A stretch of 42,321 nt of DNA from an uncultured Clostridia bacterium (GCA_937906775.1 CALCUD010000020.1:1-42321); one strand, 5' to 3'; positions 10,179-18,419 are shown, numbered from the stretch's first letter. Notes: generated by a model not told the origin, from the sequence alone. Program-made: numbers and translations.

Positions 10179-11033
10179 TCAATCGTAAATGACGCGGGGC
10201 GCTTTTCGCAGAGAGATGCGCCAGGCGATCCCCGTGCCGATGTTATAGGCTTTTGCAAAACTGCCCTGATTGATCGCGATGCCGACGCAGCCGAGAGAAT
10301 TGATATACAACAGCGGCTCGCCGACGTTGACATCCGCGAAAGACCGGGCGTAGGTCATGATGTTTTTGTACAGGACGCGCGTACCGTTGGAAATGGTGAC
10401 TTCGATCCGTCCGCCTTCCGGTACGCGGAGACTGTGGAACAGATCGCTGCCGATATTCGTCCACAGGGAACCGAAGCGAACGTCCAGCACGTCAATGGTA
10501 CCTGTGACAATGTCGTTTTCAAACGCGGGGGCGATGACCGGCAGTTCGGCGATCTTCTCCGGTGCGATCTCCGGACCGATCCGGTCGAAACCGATGATGC
10601 CGGCGGCAAGCCGGGCTCCCGTGTAGGCAAAGATATCCCGCCCGTGGAAGGTATAGCTTTCCCCGGAATCGGGAAGACGGTTGACACTTTCGTCGATTAC
10701 GCGCGCTTCCCGGATGCCGAGCATCCGTTTGACGTGGGTCAGCGTGCCGTTATCCGGGGTTATGATATAGTGGTCTCCCGTCGTCCGGACGCAGAGACTG
10801 AGCCGGTCGGACCCGACTCCCGGATCGACAACGCTGACGAATACCGTTCCGGCCGGCCAGTAACTGATGGCCTGGATCAGCCGGTAACTGGCTTCCCATA
10901 CGTCGTATTGAGGGATGTCATGCGTCAGGTCATATACCCGGAGCTGACCGCAAACCGCTTCGGCCACGCCGTACATCGCGCAGACAGCGCCGTCCGCGGT
11001 CCCGAAATCGGACTGGAATACCAACGGATGCAT
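10179..11033 (-). CDS. SAM hydrolase/hydroxide adenosyltransferase family protein (DUF62)
   Basis: 284 aa from ATG 11033, which has AGAGG upstream; the frame stays open to 11150 but that region holds the promoter and CIRCE. Family hallmarks: N-terminal QSDFGTADGAVCAMYGV, then DLTHDIPQYDVWEASYRL, VVDPGVGSDR and ITPDNGTL, and FHGRDIF in the middle. Characterised members split S-adenosylmethionine with water into adenosine and methionine; others are halogenases (chlorinase/fluorinase). The chlorinase/fluorinase insertions cannot be checked here. Cytoplasmic. First gene of the ECF operon, which ties its product or substrate to the transporter. Confidence 0.88.
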   Translation of the reverse strand: MHPLVFQSDFGTADGAVCAMYGVAEAVCGQLRVYDLTHDIPQYDVWEASYRLIQAISYWPAGTVFVSVVDPGVGSDRLSLCVRTTGDHYIITPDNGTLTHVKRMLGIREARVIDESVNRLPDSGESYTFHGRDIFAYTGARLAAGIIGFDRIGPEIAPEKIAELPVIAPAFENDIVTGTIDVLDVRFGSLWTNIGSDLFHSLRVPEGGRIEVTISNGTRVLYKNIMTYARSFADVNVGEPLLYINSLGCVGIAINQGSFAKAYNIGTGIAWRISLRKAPRVIYD

Positions 11034-11052
11034 ATCCGGACCTCTTTCCTGT

Positions 11053-11081
11053 TCATAATACTGCATTCTATTATATGTCAA
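11053..11081 (-). promoter_or_regulatory. Promoter of the SAM hydrolase/ECF operon
   Basis: On the minus strand: TTGACA (11081-11076) with TTATGA at 17 nt, or TATTAT at 15 nt. The start of transcription would fall about 12 nt before the gene, leaving no room for a riboswitch. Confidence 0.6.
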
Positions 11082-11110
11082 GGCGCGGAGGAATACAAGC
11101 GGGAACATTA

Positions 11111-11137
11111 TCAGCACTCTCGCCCGCTGAGTGCTAA
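11111..11137. promoter_or_regulatory. CIRCE element (HrcA operator)
   Basis: TCAGCACTC, nine bases, GAGTGCTAA: the 27-bp CIRCE palindrome with one mismatch from TTAGCACTC-N9-GAGTGCTAA. HrcA binds it and represses heat-shock genes. It lies between the divergent ECF operon and htpG, seven bases upstream of the htpG -35 box. Confidence 0.93.
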
Positions 11138-11144
11138 TTTTTAC

Positions 11145-11173
11145 TTGCAATTTGCAAAACCGGGTGCTAGAAT
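11145..11173 (+). promoter_or_regulatory. htpG promoter, extended -10
   Basis: TTGCAA at 11145-11150, 17-nt spacer, TAGAAT at 11168-11173 with TG at 11165-11166. A weaker alternative (TTCCTG 11046-11051, TATTAT 11069-11074) would put CIRCE inside the leader, its more usual place. Confidence 0.65.
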
Positions 11174-11284
11174 AATGACGTACCCGCTCACGTCCCTTTC
11201 ACAGCGCGTTTTCCGGACAGGAACCGTCGGGAAGCCGGCTGTCGCCGAAGGGCGGTGAGTATTGAAATGACAGGAGGCAATATT

Positions 11285-13183
11285 ATGGCGATCCAAAAAG
11301 AAAACGGCAGCGTATCCATTGACGCTCAGAATATTATGCCGGTCATCAAGCGCTGGCTTTATTCCGATAAGGACATTTTCCTCCGCGAAGTGGTGTCCAA
11401 CGCATGTGACGCCATCACCAAATTCCGTATGCTTCACCCCGAAGCGGACGAGGAGATGCGCGTGCAGGTCACGGTCGACAAAGAACAGAAAACGATCCGG
11501 ATTTCCGATACCGGTATCGGCATGACGGCTGATGAAGTCCGGAAATATATCAATCAGGTCGCGTTTTCCGGAGCGACCGAATTTATGAAGCAGTTTGAAG
11601 ACAAAAAGCCCGATGACGCGAACGACATTATCGGTCATTTCGGTCTGGGCTTCTATTCGGTTTTCATGGTCAGCGAAAAGGTGGAGATCGAAAGTCTCAG
11701 CAGCGAAGCGGGCGCGGAGCCGGTTCACTGGGTATCCGAGGATGGTATGAGCTTTGAAATTTCCGAAGGTTCCCGCGCCGCGCACGGCACTGACATCGTG
11801 CTGCATATCACCGACGCGGAAAAGGAATTCCTCGAGATCTACCGCGTCCGCGAGGTTCTGAACCGCTACTGCGGCTATATGTCCTATCCCGTGATGCTGG
11901 AGGATGCCAACGCCAAACCCGTTGAGAAGGATGTCCCCATCGGCGATGAGAAAAATGAGGACGGAACCCCGAAGACGGAAAAGATCCTCGAAATGCCCAA
12001 GCCCCAGCAGATCAACGATACCGAGCCCCTCTGGCTGAAGAAACCGTCTGATTGTACGGATGAGGATTATAAGGCTTTCTACCGCAAGGTTTTCATGGAC
12101 TTCGAGGAACCCCTGTTCTGGATTCATCTGAATGTGGATTATCCCTTCAATCTCAAGGGAATTCTGTTCTTCCCGAAACTGAAGAACGATTTCGGCACTC
12201 ACGAGGGTCAGATCAAGCTCTTTGCCGGTCAGGTGTTCGTAGCCGACAATATCAAAGAGGTCATTCCGGAATTCCTGATGCTCCTGAAGGGTGTGATCGA
12301 CTGCCCCGATCTGCCGCTGAATGTATCCCGCTCCTTCCTGCAGAACGACGGCTATGTCAAAAAGATCAGTTCGCATATCACCAAGAAGGTGGCTGACAAG
12401 CTGAACGCTCTCATGAATACCGAACGTGAAACCTACGAGGGCTACTGGGACGATATTGCTCCCTTCGTGAAATACGGCTGCATCAAGGACAATAAGTTCT
12501 ATGACATGGTCAAGGGCGCGATTCTCCTGAAGAAGACTGACGGGAAATATGAAACGGTGGCCGAATACAAGGCCGCGAACTTCGACAAGACCGATAAGAA
12601 GGTCTACTACACCAACGATGAAAAGCGTCAGGCGGCTTCTGTGAAGCTGTATACCGACCGCGGTATCGAGGTGGCGATCCTCAATACCATTATCGACGGG
12701 AACTTCATGTCCTTCATGGAATATCAGGGAAATGAAGAGGACCGTGTCTCCTTCGCCCGGGTCGACGCGGATATCGCGGGTCTGAAGGAGGAAACCGACG
12801 AAGGGAGCGAGCTGGACGCTGAAAAACTTCAGACGCTTTTCCGCAAAGCGCTGGGGAAGGACGCGCTGGAGGTCAAGCTCGAGCCGCTGGGCGACGCGGA
12901 TATGACCGCGATGGTGACCGAGGATGAACAGATGCGCCGGTACAAGGAAATGAGCCGTTTCTACGGACAAAGCTTCCCGATGCCGGACAGCTATACACTG
13001 ATCCTGAATCGCCGGAACACGACGGTGAAGGCGCTGGCGGAGCGTGATCCGGAGGATGAAAAGACCAAAATGCTCTGCGAGCAGGTTTACGATCTGGCCC
13101 GGATGGCGGCGCAGCCGCTGGAGGCGGAGGAGATCACCGCCTTCCTGGAGCGCAGCCGGAAGATTCTGGAAATGGTGCTGTAA
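11285..13183 (+). CDS. htpG: Molecular chaperone HtpG (Hsp90)
   Basis: 632 aa from ATG 11285 with AGGAGG at 11272-11277. GHKL ATPase signatures: FLREVVSNACDAITK (ATP-binding Asn), DTGIGMT, GHFGLGFYSVFMV and the GTDIVLHI block, then the middle-domain catalytic loop PLNVSRSFLQND and a C-terminal dimerisation domain. HtpG is a cytosolic ATP-dependent chaperone that remodels client proteins with DnaK. Length is normal. Control by HrcA is inferred from the CIRCE upstream; in Bacillus subtilis htpG is not in the CIRCE regulon, so this arrangement is worth noting. Confidence 0.98.
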   Translation: MAIQKENGSVSIDAQNIMPVIKRWLYSDKDIFLREVVSNACDAITKFRMLHPEADEEMRVQVTVDKEQKTIRISDTGIGMTADEVRKYINQVAFSGATEFMKQFEDKKPDDANDIIGHFGLGFYSVFMVSEKVEIESLSSEAGAEPVHWVSEDGMSFEISEGSRAAHGTDIVLHITDAEKEFLEIYRVREVLNRYCGYMSYPVMLEDANAKPVEKDVPIGDEKNEDGTPKTEKILEMPKPQQINDTEPLWLKKPSDCTDEDYKAFYRKVFMDFEEPLFWIHLNVDYPFNLKGILFFPKLKNDFGTHEGQIKLFAGQVFVADNIKEVIPEFLMLLKGVIDCPDLPLNVSRSFLQNDGYVKKISSHITKKVADKLNALMNTERETYEGYWDDIAPFVKYGCIKDNKFYDMVKGAILLKKTDGKYETVAEYKAANFDKTDKKVYYTNDEKRQAASVKLYTDRGIEVAILNTIIDGNFMSFMEYQGNEEDRVSFARVDADIAGLKEETDEGSELDAEKLQTLFRKALGKDALEVKLEPLGDADMTAMVTEDEQMRRYKEMSRFYGQSFPMPDSYTLILNRRNTTVKALAERDPEDEKTKMLCEQVYDLARMAAQPLEAEEITAFLERSRKILEMVL

Positions 13184-13191
13184 AAAAAGAG

Positions 13192-13219
13192 CAGGCGGCT
13201 TCCTCTTCGGAGGCCGCTT
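13192..13219 (+). terminator. Hairpin after htpG, possible terminator
   Basis: GCAGGCGGCTTCC and GGAGGCCGCTTGC pair with two G-T wobbles around a short loop. The tail (TGCTGTTTATT) is a poor U-tract, so termination strength is doubtful. Confidence 0.45.
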
Positions 13220-13227
13220 GCTGCTGT

Positions 13228-13410
13228 TTATTCACTGCGTCCGGTTTTCCTGCAGAATTCGCGTGCCGCGCAATTTTCACATTGACCGCCGCAGGAGGTT
13301 TTTCCTTCCCGGCGGTTCCGGATGATCCGGAGAACTGCGAGAATGACGGCAACGGTCAGCAGAAAAATCACCGCGAGATCCGCCCAATGTGTGCTGAGCC
13401 AGACTGTCAC
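13228..13410 (-). CDS. Small Cys-rich single-span membrane protein (FeoB-associated type)
   Basis: About 60 aa. One transmembrane helix at the N-terminus (LAVIFLLTVAVILAVL), a basic stretch RIIRNRREGK, then CGGQCENCAAREFC at the C-terminus. This layout matches the small proteins often annotated as FeoB-associated Cys-rich membrane proteins, although no feoB lies in the window. Start: GGGAGG sits only one base from an ATG (13416) but seven bases from the GTG at 13410, which I prefer; the difference is two residues. The C-X3-C-X2-C cluster could bind iron or zinc, an inference. It is convergent with htpG. Confidence 0.7.
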   Translation of the reverse strand: MTVWLSTHWADLAVIFLLTVAVILAVLRIIRNRREGKTSCGGQCENCAAREFCRKTGRSE

Positions 13411-13696
13411 AGGCATTCCTCCCTTCTGCGCTTCAGATTATACCGGTCGCGTGTGCTGCCTGCAAGAGGGGGATTTCAGGAGACTATTTTTCCGCGAAAG
13501 GAAAAATAGAGAACGCGGTAAGGCCCATTTGACGGTTTATCCGGAGATGTTTATCTGATATTCTTTTTCATACAGGGGGAATTGATGACCGGAAACGTTC
13601 CGGGACCGGTTCCGCCCGGAAGGAAAACAGCGGGGTCCCGACGAAATATGTCGTATATCCCCGCGGGGAATTCAGCGGAAAGGAGAGGAGCGGAAA

Positions 13697-14188
13697 ATGG
13701 GGATCTATGATATTCTGGTCATTATCTGCTTCATTGTCGGGATAGGCCTGACGGTGGTCGAAGCCTGTATGCCTGGTTTCGGAGTGGCCGGTATCACAGG
13801 GGCGATCGTTTGCTTCGGATCCTTGATCTTCGCGTATCTTGGCCATGGGATCACCTTTTCCCTGTGCCTGACGGGGGTCGAGCTGGTTCTGCTGGCGATC
13901 ATTGTTTTTATAGCGCTTCGCAGTCTGAAAAAGGGGCGGCTGTCCAGAAAGATCATTCTCAACGATTGTGAGGATGCCAAAGCCGGAACGCCGTCGGCGG
14001 AACTGCCGGAGATCGGATCTTCCGGGGTTGCCGTGACCGCGCTGCGCCCGTCGGGTGAGGCGGATTTCGGAGGGAAACGCTGGCAGGTCTTCTGTGAAGA
14101 CGGGTTTGCCGCCCGGGACGATACGGTCTGCGTGACCGGGACCGACGGGAAAAAGATTCTGGTCAAAGCCCTGAAAATCAGGGATTGA
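13697..14188 (+). CDS. NfeD-like membrane protein
   Basis: 163 aa. N-terminal hydrophobic helices (about 5-25, 32-52 and 57-77), including the ACMPGFGVAGITG turn, then a soluble C-terminal domain with the SSGVAVTALRPSGEADFGGKR pattern (split here around VTALRPSG) of the NfeD OB-fold. This is the short form without the ClpP-like protease domain. NfeD proteins act with flotillin/stomatin-like partners at the membrane; floA follows 30 nt downstream in the same direction. SD AGGAG before ATG. Confidence 0.9.
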   Translation: MGIYDILVIICFIVGIGLTVVEACMPGFGVAGITGAIVCFGSLIFAYLGHGITFSLCLTGVELVLLAIIVFIALRSLKKGRLSRKIILNDCEDAKAGTPSAELPEIGSSGVAVTALRPSGEADFGGKRWQVFCEDGFAARDDTVCVTGTDGKKILVKALKIRD

Positions 14189-14218
14189 TTTCTGAAAAAT
14201 GAAAGGAGTATGTTGATT

Positions 14219-15217
14219 ATGCCTACGCCTGCGCTGATTGTCATGATTGTTGTTCTCGCGATTGTCGTTCTTGCGATCTTCCTTCACTTTGTGCCGATGG
14301 GTCTGTGGATTTCCTCCCTGGCCAGCGGTGTACACATCTCGATCGGTACGCTGGTCGGTATGCGGATCCGCCGCATCCAACCCCAGAAGCTGGTCTATCC
14401 CCTGATCAAGGCCCGGAAGGCCGGTCTGGATCTGAATATCAGCCAGCTTGAAACCCACTACCTTGCCGGCGGTAATGTGGATCGGGTAATCAATGCTCTG
14501 ATCGCCGCCCAGCGGGCGAATATCGAAATGGCTTTTGAAAAGGCCTGCGCGATTGACCTGGCCGGCCGTGACGTTTTCCAGGCGGTTCAGATGAGTGTTA
14601 CCCCGAAAGTCATTGAAACGCCTGTGGTCGCCGCAATCGCCAAGGACGGTATTGAGCTCCGCGCCAAGGCCCGTGTGACCGTTCGCACCAATATCGAACG
14701 CCTGGTCGGCGGTGCCGGTGAGGAAACCGTTATCGCCCGTGTCGGCGAAGGCATCGTTACCACGGTCGGTTCCGCGGAAACCCATAAGGAAGTGCTGGAA
14801 AATCCCGATCTGATCAGCCGCACCGTCCTGAGCAAAGGTCTGGACGCGGGTACTGCTTATGAAATCCTGTCCATCGACATCGCCGATGTTGACGTCGGCC
14901 GCAACGTCGGTGCGCAGCTGCAGATGGATCAGGCTGAGGCCGACCGCCGGATCGCTCAGGCGAAGGCGGAGGAACGCCGGGCCATGGCTGTGGCGCATGA
15001 GCAGGAAATGAAGGCTTCCGTTCAGGAAATGCGCGCCAAGGTTGTCGAGGCCGAGGCAGAGGTTCCGAAGGCGATGGCGTCCGCGCTGCGTGACGGCAAG
15101 CTGGGTGTCCTGGATTACTATCAGATGAAGAACACCATCGCGGATACCGAGATGCGTGAATCCATCGCCAAGGCGAGCACCGTCCAGCCGGCGCCTTCCG
15201 TGAGCCCCAAGAAGTAA
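14219..15217 (+). CDS. floA: Flotillin-like protein FloA
   Basis: 332 aa, the family length. I place the start at ATG 14219 (ten bases after AAAGGAG) rather than ATG 14210, which abuts the SD. One N-terminal membrane hairpin (about 5-25), the VHISIGTLVGMRIRR segment, then the SPFH/PHB-type domain with the long conserved block around QLETHYLAGGNVDRVI and ARVTVRTNIERLVGGAGEETV, and an alanine/glutamate-rich coiled coil before the end. FloA oligomerises in functional membrane microdomains and affects membrane fluidity and protein secretion. Operon with nfeD upstream and orf153 downstream. Confidence 0.95.
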   Translation: MPTPALIVMIVVLAIVVLAIFLHFVPMGLWISSLASGVHISIGTLVGMRIRRIQPQKLVYPLIKARKAGLDLNISQLETHYLAGGNVDRVINALIAAQRANIEMAFEKACAIDLAGRDVFQAVQMSVTPKVIETPVVAAIAKDGIELRAKARVTVRTNIERLVGGAGEETVIARVGEGIVTTVGSAETHKEVLENPDLISRTVLSKGLDAGTAYEILSIDIADVDVGRNVGAQLQMDQAEADRRIAQAKAEERRAMAVAHEQEMKASVQEMRAKVVEAEAEVPKAMASALRDGKLGVLDYYQMKNTIADTEMRESIAKASTVQPAPSVSPKK

Positions 15218-15241
15218 TTCCGGGGGAAGGAGAAATCACGT

Positions 15242-15703
15242 ATGCCTGAAGTGGGAATCTTTCTCATCTTTGTTTTCTGGATGATCATTGCCGGGACTGC
15301 GAAAGCCGTTAAAAAGGCCGCGGCCAAAGCGAATCCCGGAAAGAGTCCGGCTGAGAAAAAGCCGGTGAAGTATCCGGAGCCGGAACCGCAGTCCGTTTCT
15401 GTGCCGATGAGCGCAGAAATGGAGCCGGTTCAGCTCCGGATGGAACTGACTCCCTTCGCGCCCCGCGAGGGTACCTTCTCCGGAAGTTTGGGCGCGGCAG
15501 CGGACCGGCCCGGCAGTCTGGGCGGGTTCAGCGACGAAGGGATCGATCCCTGCCACGGGGATCAGTCGCTGGAGATGGATCTGCTCGAGGCGGAGCAGTC
15601 CGAAACGGAGCAGACCGGAGAGCTCTGTCTTCCCATGTTTACCGGAAGCGAGATGGCAAAAGCGTTTGTAATGAGCGAGATCCTGAAAAGAAAAGGCGCA
15701 TAA
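15242..15703 (+). CDS. Hypothetical single-span protein of the nfeD-floA operon
   Basis: 153 aa, ATG with AAGGAG upstream and 24 nt after floA. One hydrophobic segment at residues 5-18 is followed by Lys/Ala-rich then Pro/Glu-rich sequence (AEKKPVKYPEPEPQ), an apparently disordered linker, and a short C-terminal helix (GSEMAKAFVMSEILKRK). No family recognised. The C-terminal helical patch ending MSEILKRKGA looks conserved enough to be a binding motif, which is inference. Its position suggests a third subunit or modulator of the FloA/NfeD membrane complex. Confidence 0.75.
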   Translation: MPEVGIFLIFVFWMIIAGTAKAVKKAAAKANPGKSPAEKKPVKYPEPEPQSVSVPMSAEMEPVQLRMELTPFAPREGTFSGSLGAAADRPGSLGGFSDEGIDPCHGDQSLEMDLLEAEQSETEQTGELCLPMFTGSEMAKAFVMSEILKRKGA

Positions 15704-15717
15704 GGAAACGGTAATAC

Positions 15718-15752
15718 ATTCCGGCAGCCCCGGGAAATGGGACTGCCGGAAT
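15718..15752 (+). terminator. Strong hairpin after orf153
   Basis: Ten-bp stem ATTCCGGCAG / CTGCCGGAAT, extended by CCC/GGG inside. The tail CCTTGTGTTT is only partly U-rich, so it may be a terminator or a 3' end protector. Confidence 0.55.
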
Positions 15753-15794
15753 CCTTGTGTTTCCGAAAAAAATGGAAAAGGAAAAACAACACGC

Positions 15795-17189
15795 ATGGAA
15801 CAGGCAATGGATTCAAAACTGACCCGGATGACCACGGCACCGATCCGGAAGCTGGTCTGCACGCTGGCGATCCCGACGGTGATCAGCATGCTGGTGACTT
15901 CTCTGTACAACATTGCGGATACCTTTTTTGTCGGTCAGATCGGAACGGAAGCGACCGCTGGCGTCGGTCTGGTTTTTCCGCTGATGACAATCCTGCAGGC
16001 TTTCGGCTTCTTTTTCGGCCAGGGAAGCGGGAATTTCATCTCCCGTGCGCTCGGCGCGAGAAAGAACGATGAGGCGGAAATCATGGCCGCGACGGGGAAC
16101 ATCACCTCGCTGCTCTTCGGCGGGCTGATCCTTCTGGCCGGCCTGACTTTTCCGACGCAGATTCTGAACCTTCTCGGTGCCAGGACGGAGCTGGTATCCA
16201 TGAAAACGGTGCAGTACGCCCGGGACTATATGAGTATTATTCTTCTGGGCGCGCCCTTTGTCTGCATGAGCTGTGTGCTGAACAACCAGCTCCGGTTCCA
16301 GGGGAATGCGTTCTTTTCCATGATCGGGCTGGTCAGCGGCGCGGTGATCAATCTGGGCCTGGATCCGCTGTTTATTTTCGTGTTCGGGATGGAGGTCCGG
16401 GGCGCCGCGCTGGCGACGATCATCAGCCAGACGCTGTCCTGCGGGCTGCTGTATGTGGGAACGCTTCGGAGCGACAGTCTGAAGATTCATCTGAAGAAAT
16501 ATCGCCCCAACGGATATTATCTCAAGAACATTTTCATCGGCGGAGCCCCGTCCCTGTTCCGTCAGGGGCTCGCGAGCATTGCCGTGCTCTGCCTGAACGC
16601 CGCGGCAGGCGATTCCGCGCAGAATCCGGATGCCGCCATCGCGGCTTTCTCTGTTGTCAGCAAGATCATGATGTTCGGCTTCAGCGCGCTGATCGGCTTC
16701 GGCCAGGGTTTCCAGCCGATCTGCGGGTTTAACTACGGAGCCGGGAAATACGGCCGGGTCCGGGAGGCATATGTTTTTTGCCTGAAGGTCGGGCTGCTGT
16801 TCCTGTTCGCGGTTTCCGCGCTGGGCTTTGCTTTCGCGCCTTCACTGGTCACCCTGTTCCGGGACGATCCGGAGGTCGTCCGGATCGGCGGCATCGCCAT
16901 GCGCTGGCAGTGCGTGACTTTCACGCTGATGGGCGTGGTGACGATGACCAACATGCTTTATCAGAATATCGGCCGGGTGGTGGGCGCGACGCTGCTCGCC
17001 GTCGCCCGGCAGGGGCTGACCTTTATTCCTGTGGTTCTGATCCTTCCGCATCTGTTCGCGGACCCGCTGCAGGGCGTATATCTGGCACAGCCGACGGCGG
17101 ATCTGTTCGCCTTCCTGATGGCGGTCCCGCTGGCGCTGAAGATGATGAAGGAACTGAAACGGCTGGAGAAGGAACACGGAAGGAAATAA
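15795..17189 (+). CDS. MATE family efflux transporter (second copy)
   Basis: 464 aa; the MATE signature IPTVISMLVTSLYNIADTFF and FGQGFQPICGFNYGAG in the second half are clear, with about twelve hydrophobic segments. The start is uncertain: ATG 15795 has only a distant AAAAGG, and ATG 15807 is an alternative four codons in. It belongs to the NorM/MepA-like branch, whereas the copy at 2489 looks like another branch. Exports cationic compounds in exchange for Na+ or H+; substrate unknown. Stands alone after the orf153 hairpin and is 61 nt before the Ntn hydrolase gene. Confidence 0.9.
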   Translation: MEQAMDSKLTRMTTAPIRKLVCTLAIPTVISMLVTSLYNIADTFFVGQIGTEATAGVGLVFPLMTILQAFGFFFGQGSGNFISRALGARKNDEAEIMAATGNITSLLFGGLILLAGLTFPTQILNLLGARTELVSMKTVQYARDYMSIILLGAPFVCMSCVLNNQLRFQGNAFFSMIGLVSGAVINLGLDPLFIFVFGMEVRGAALATIISQTLSCGLLYVGTLRSDSLKIHLKKYRPNGYYLKNIFIGGAPSLFRQGLASIAVLCLNAAAGDSAQNPDAAIAAFSVVSKIMMFGFSALIGFGQGFQPICGFNYGAGKYGRVREAYVFCLKVGLLFLFAVSALGFAFAPSLVTLFRDDPEVVRIGGIAMRWQCVTFTLMGVVTMTNMLYQNIGRVVGATLLAVARQGLTFIPVVLILPHLFADPLQGVYLAQPTADLFAFLMAVPLALKMMKELKRLEKEHGRK

Positions 17190-17250
17190 GCGAAATATGT
17201 CGAATATCGTCGTTTGGGACAGATATATCAATCATTTGGGAGATTTGCAT

Positions 17251-18351
17251 ATGATACGCCTGGTTGCCCTGTTTCTGGTTCTGACGCTGTGCTTTGCGAC
17301 GGGAATCGCATCCGCCGAAGAAAGCGCCGTGCTGTCGGAGGAACGGCTGCAGACGCTGCAGTCCATTCAAAAGCTCACGGATTATGACGACGGACTGAAC
17401 ATCTATACCATGGAGGTCTTCTACGACTACAATCTCGACAATCTGACGCCGACCGGCGAAATGAACGATCAGAAGATGGTGGAGCTGGTCCTCACGGAGG
17501 CGCTCCCCGGCATGAACGTCGCGATTGAGGCGCCGAACTTCGGCTGCTCCGCTTTCACGCTGAAGGCGAGTGACGGGAATGTTTACCTCGGCCGGAACTA
17601 CGACTTCAAGTTCGATACTTCGGCGATGATGTGCGTCTGCCATCCGAAGGACGGATACCGCTCCGTCTGCTTTTCGGCGCTGAGCAATATCGACTGCAAC
17701 GATCCCTTCGCGTCCCAGGAGAAGCTCGCGTCCTGTCTGGCGGCGCCGCTGATTCCGCTGGACGGCATGAACGAGAAGGGTTTGGGGATCGCGGTCCTGA
17801 CGCTGCCCAGCGAGCCGACCGTCCAGAAAAACGGCAAGCCCGTCCTTTCGACGCCTTTCGTGATCCGGTTGGTACTGGACCGCTGCGCGACGACGGCGGA
17901 GGCAGTGGAGCTGCTCTCCGGGTACGACTATTTCGCGACCTCCGGCCGTGATTACCACTATTACATCACCGACGCCTCCGGCGACGGACGCGTTGTCGAA
18001 TGGGACTGCGAGGATCCTGCCCGCCCCATGGTGGTTACGCCTCTCCGGACGATCACGAACTACTTTGCCATGTATGAGGATAAGGTCATTTCCGGCCAGA
18101 AGAACGGTATGTACGGTCAGGGCAAGGAGCGCCGGGACCGGATCGAGGAAGTTATCGAAGCTGCCGGTGACGCTGCGGTAAAGGAAACCGCGTGGGACGG
18201 TGTCAAGGCTGCTTCCACCGCGCCGAATCCCGAAAGCATCATCAGCAATACCCAGTGGTCCGTGGTCTATAACCTGACCGCGCTGACCCATGAGTTCACC
18301 CTGCACCGTCACTGGGACGACCGTTTCGCGTTTGAATCCTTCGGGAAATAA
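17251..18351 (+). CDS. Secreted Ntn hydrolase, linear amide C-N hydrolase type
   Basis: 366 aa from ATG 17251 with GGGAGA upstream. A clear signal peptide (MIRLVALFLVLTLCFATGIASA, cut near ASA-EE). The nucleophile region FGCSAFTL, then GNVYLGRNYDFKF, and later NEKGLGIAVL and RDYHYYITDASG fit the choloylglycine hydrolase / acyltransferase C45 superfamily, in which a Cys attacks linear amide bonds (bile-salt hydrolase, penicillin V acylase, acyl transferases). The Cys is internal, so maturation by cleavage before it would be needed for a classic Ntn enzyme. Substrate unknown: bile salts, N-acyl amino acids or lipids are all possible. Confidence 0.83.
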   Translation: MIRLVALFLVLTLCFATGIASAEESAVLSEERLQTLQSIQKLTDYDDGLNIYTMEVFYDYNLDNLTPTGEMNDQKMVELVLTEALPGMNVAIEAPNFGCSAFTLKASDGNVYLGRNYDFKFDTSAMMCVCHPKDGYRSVCFSALSNIDCNDPFASQEKLASCLAAPLIPLDGMNEKGLGIAVLTLPSEPTVQKNGKPVLSTPFVIRLVLDRCATTAEAVELLSGYDYFATSGRDYHYYITDASGDGRVVEWDCEDPARPMVVTPLRTITNYFAMYEDKVISGQKNGMYGQGKERRDRIEEVIEAAGDAAVKETAWDGVKAASTAPNPESIISNTQWSVVYNLTALTHEFTLHRHWDDRFAFESFGK

Positions 18352-18369
18352 TAAGGAATAACGGAAATG

Positions 18370-18397
18370 AAAAGGAGCGGAAGATCCGCTCCTTTTT
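18370..18397. terminator. Bidirectional terminator after the Ntn hydrolase gene
   Basis: AAAAGGAGCGGA and TCCGCTCCTTTTT form a stem of about 11 bp with a tiny loop. A-run on one side and T-run on the other, so it also serves the convergent anti-sigma gene. Confidence 0.88.
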
Positions 18398-18419
18398 CCT
18401 GTAGCTGTTGAATTCATCC

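Noticed and set aside
11034..11081. SAM riboswitch before the SAM hydrolase gene
   Set aside because: The promoter leaves only about a dozen bases of leader, too short for any riboswitch.
11141..12970. Long minus-strand open frame opposite htpG
   Set aside because: Mirror of the HtpG codons; the true gene on the plus strand has all HSP90 motifs and SD.
2489..17189. The two MATE genes as a recent duplication
   Set aside because: Their sequences are distant and belong to different sub-branches, with different start contexts.
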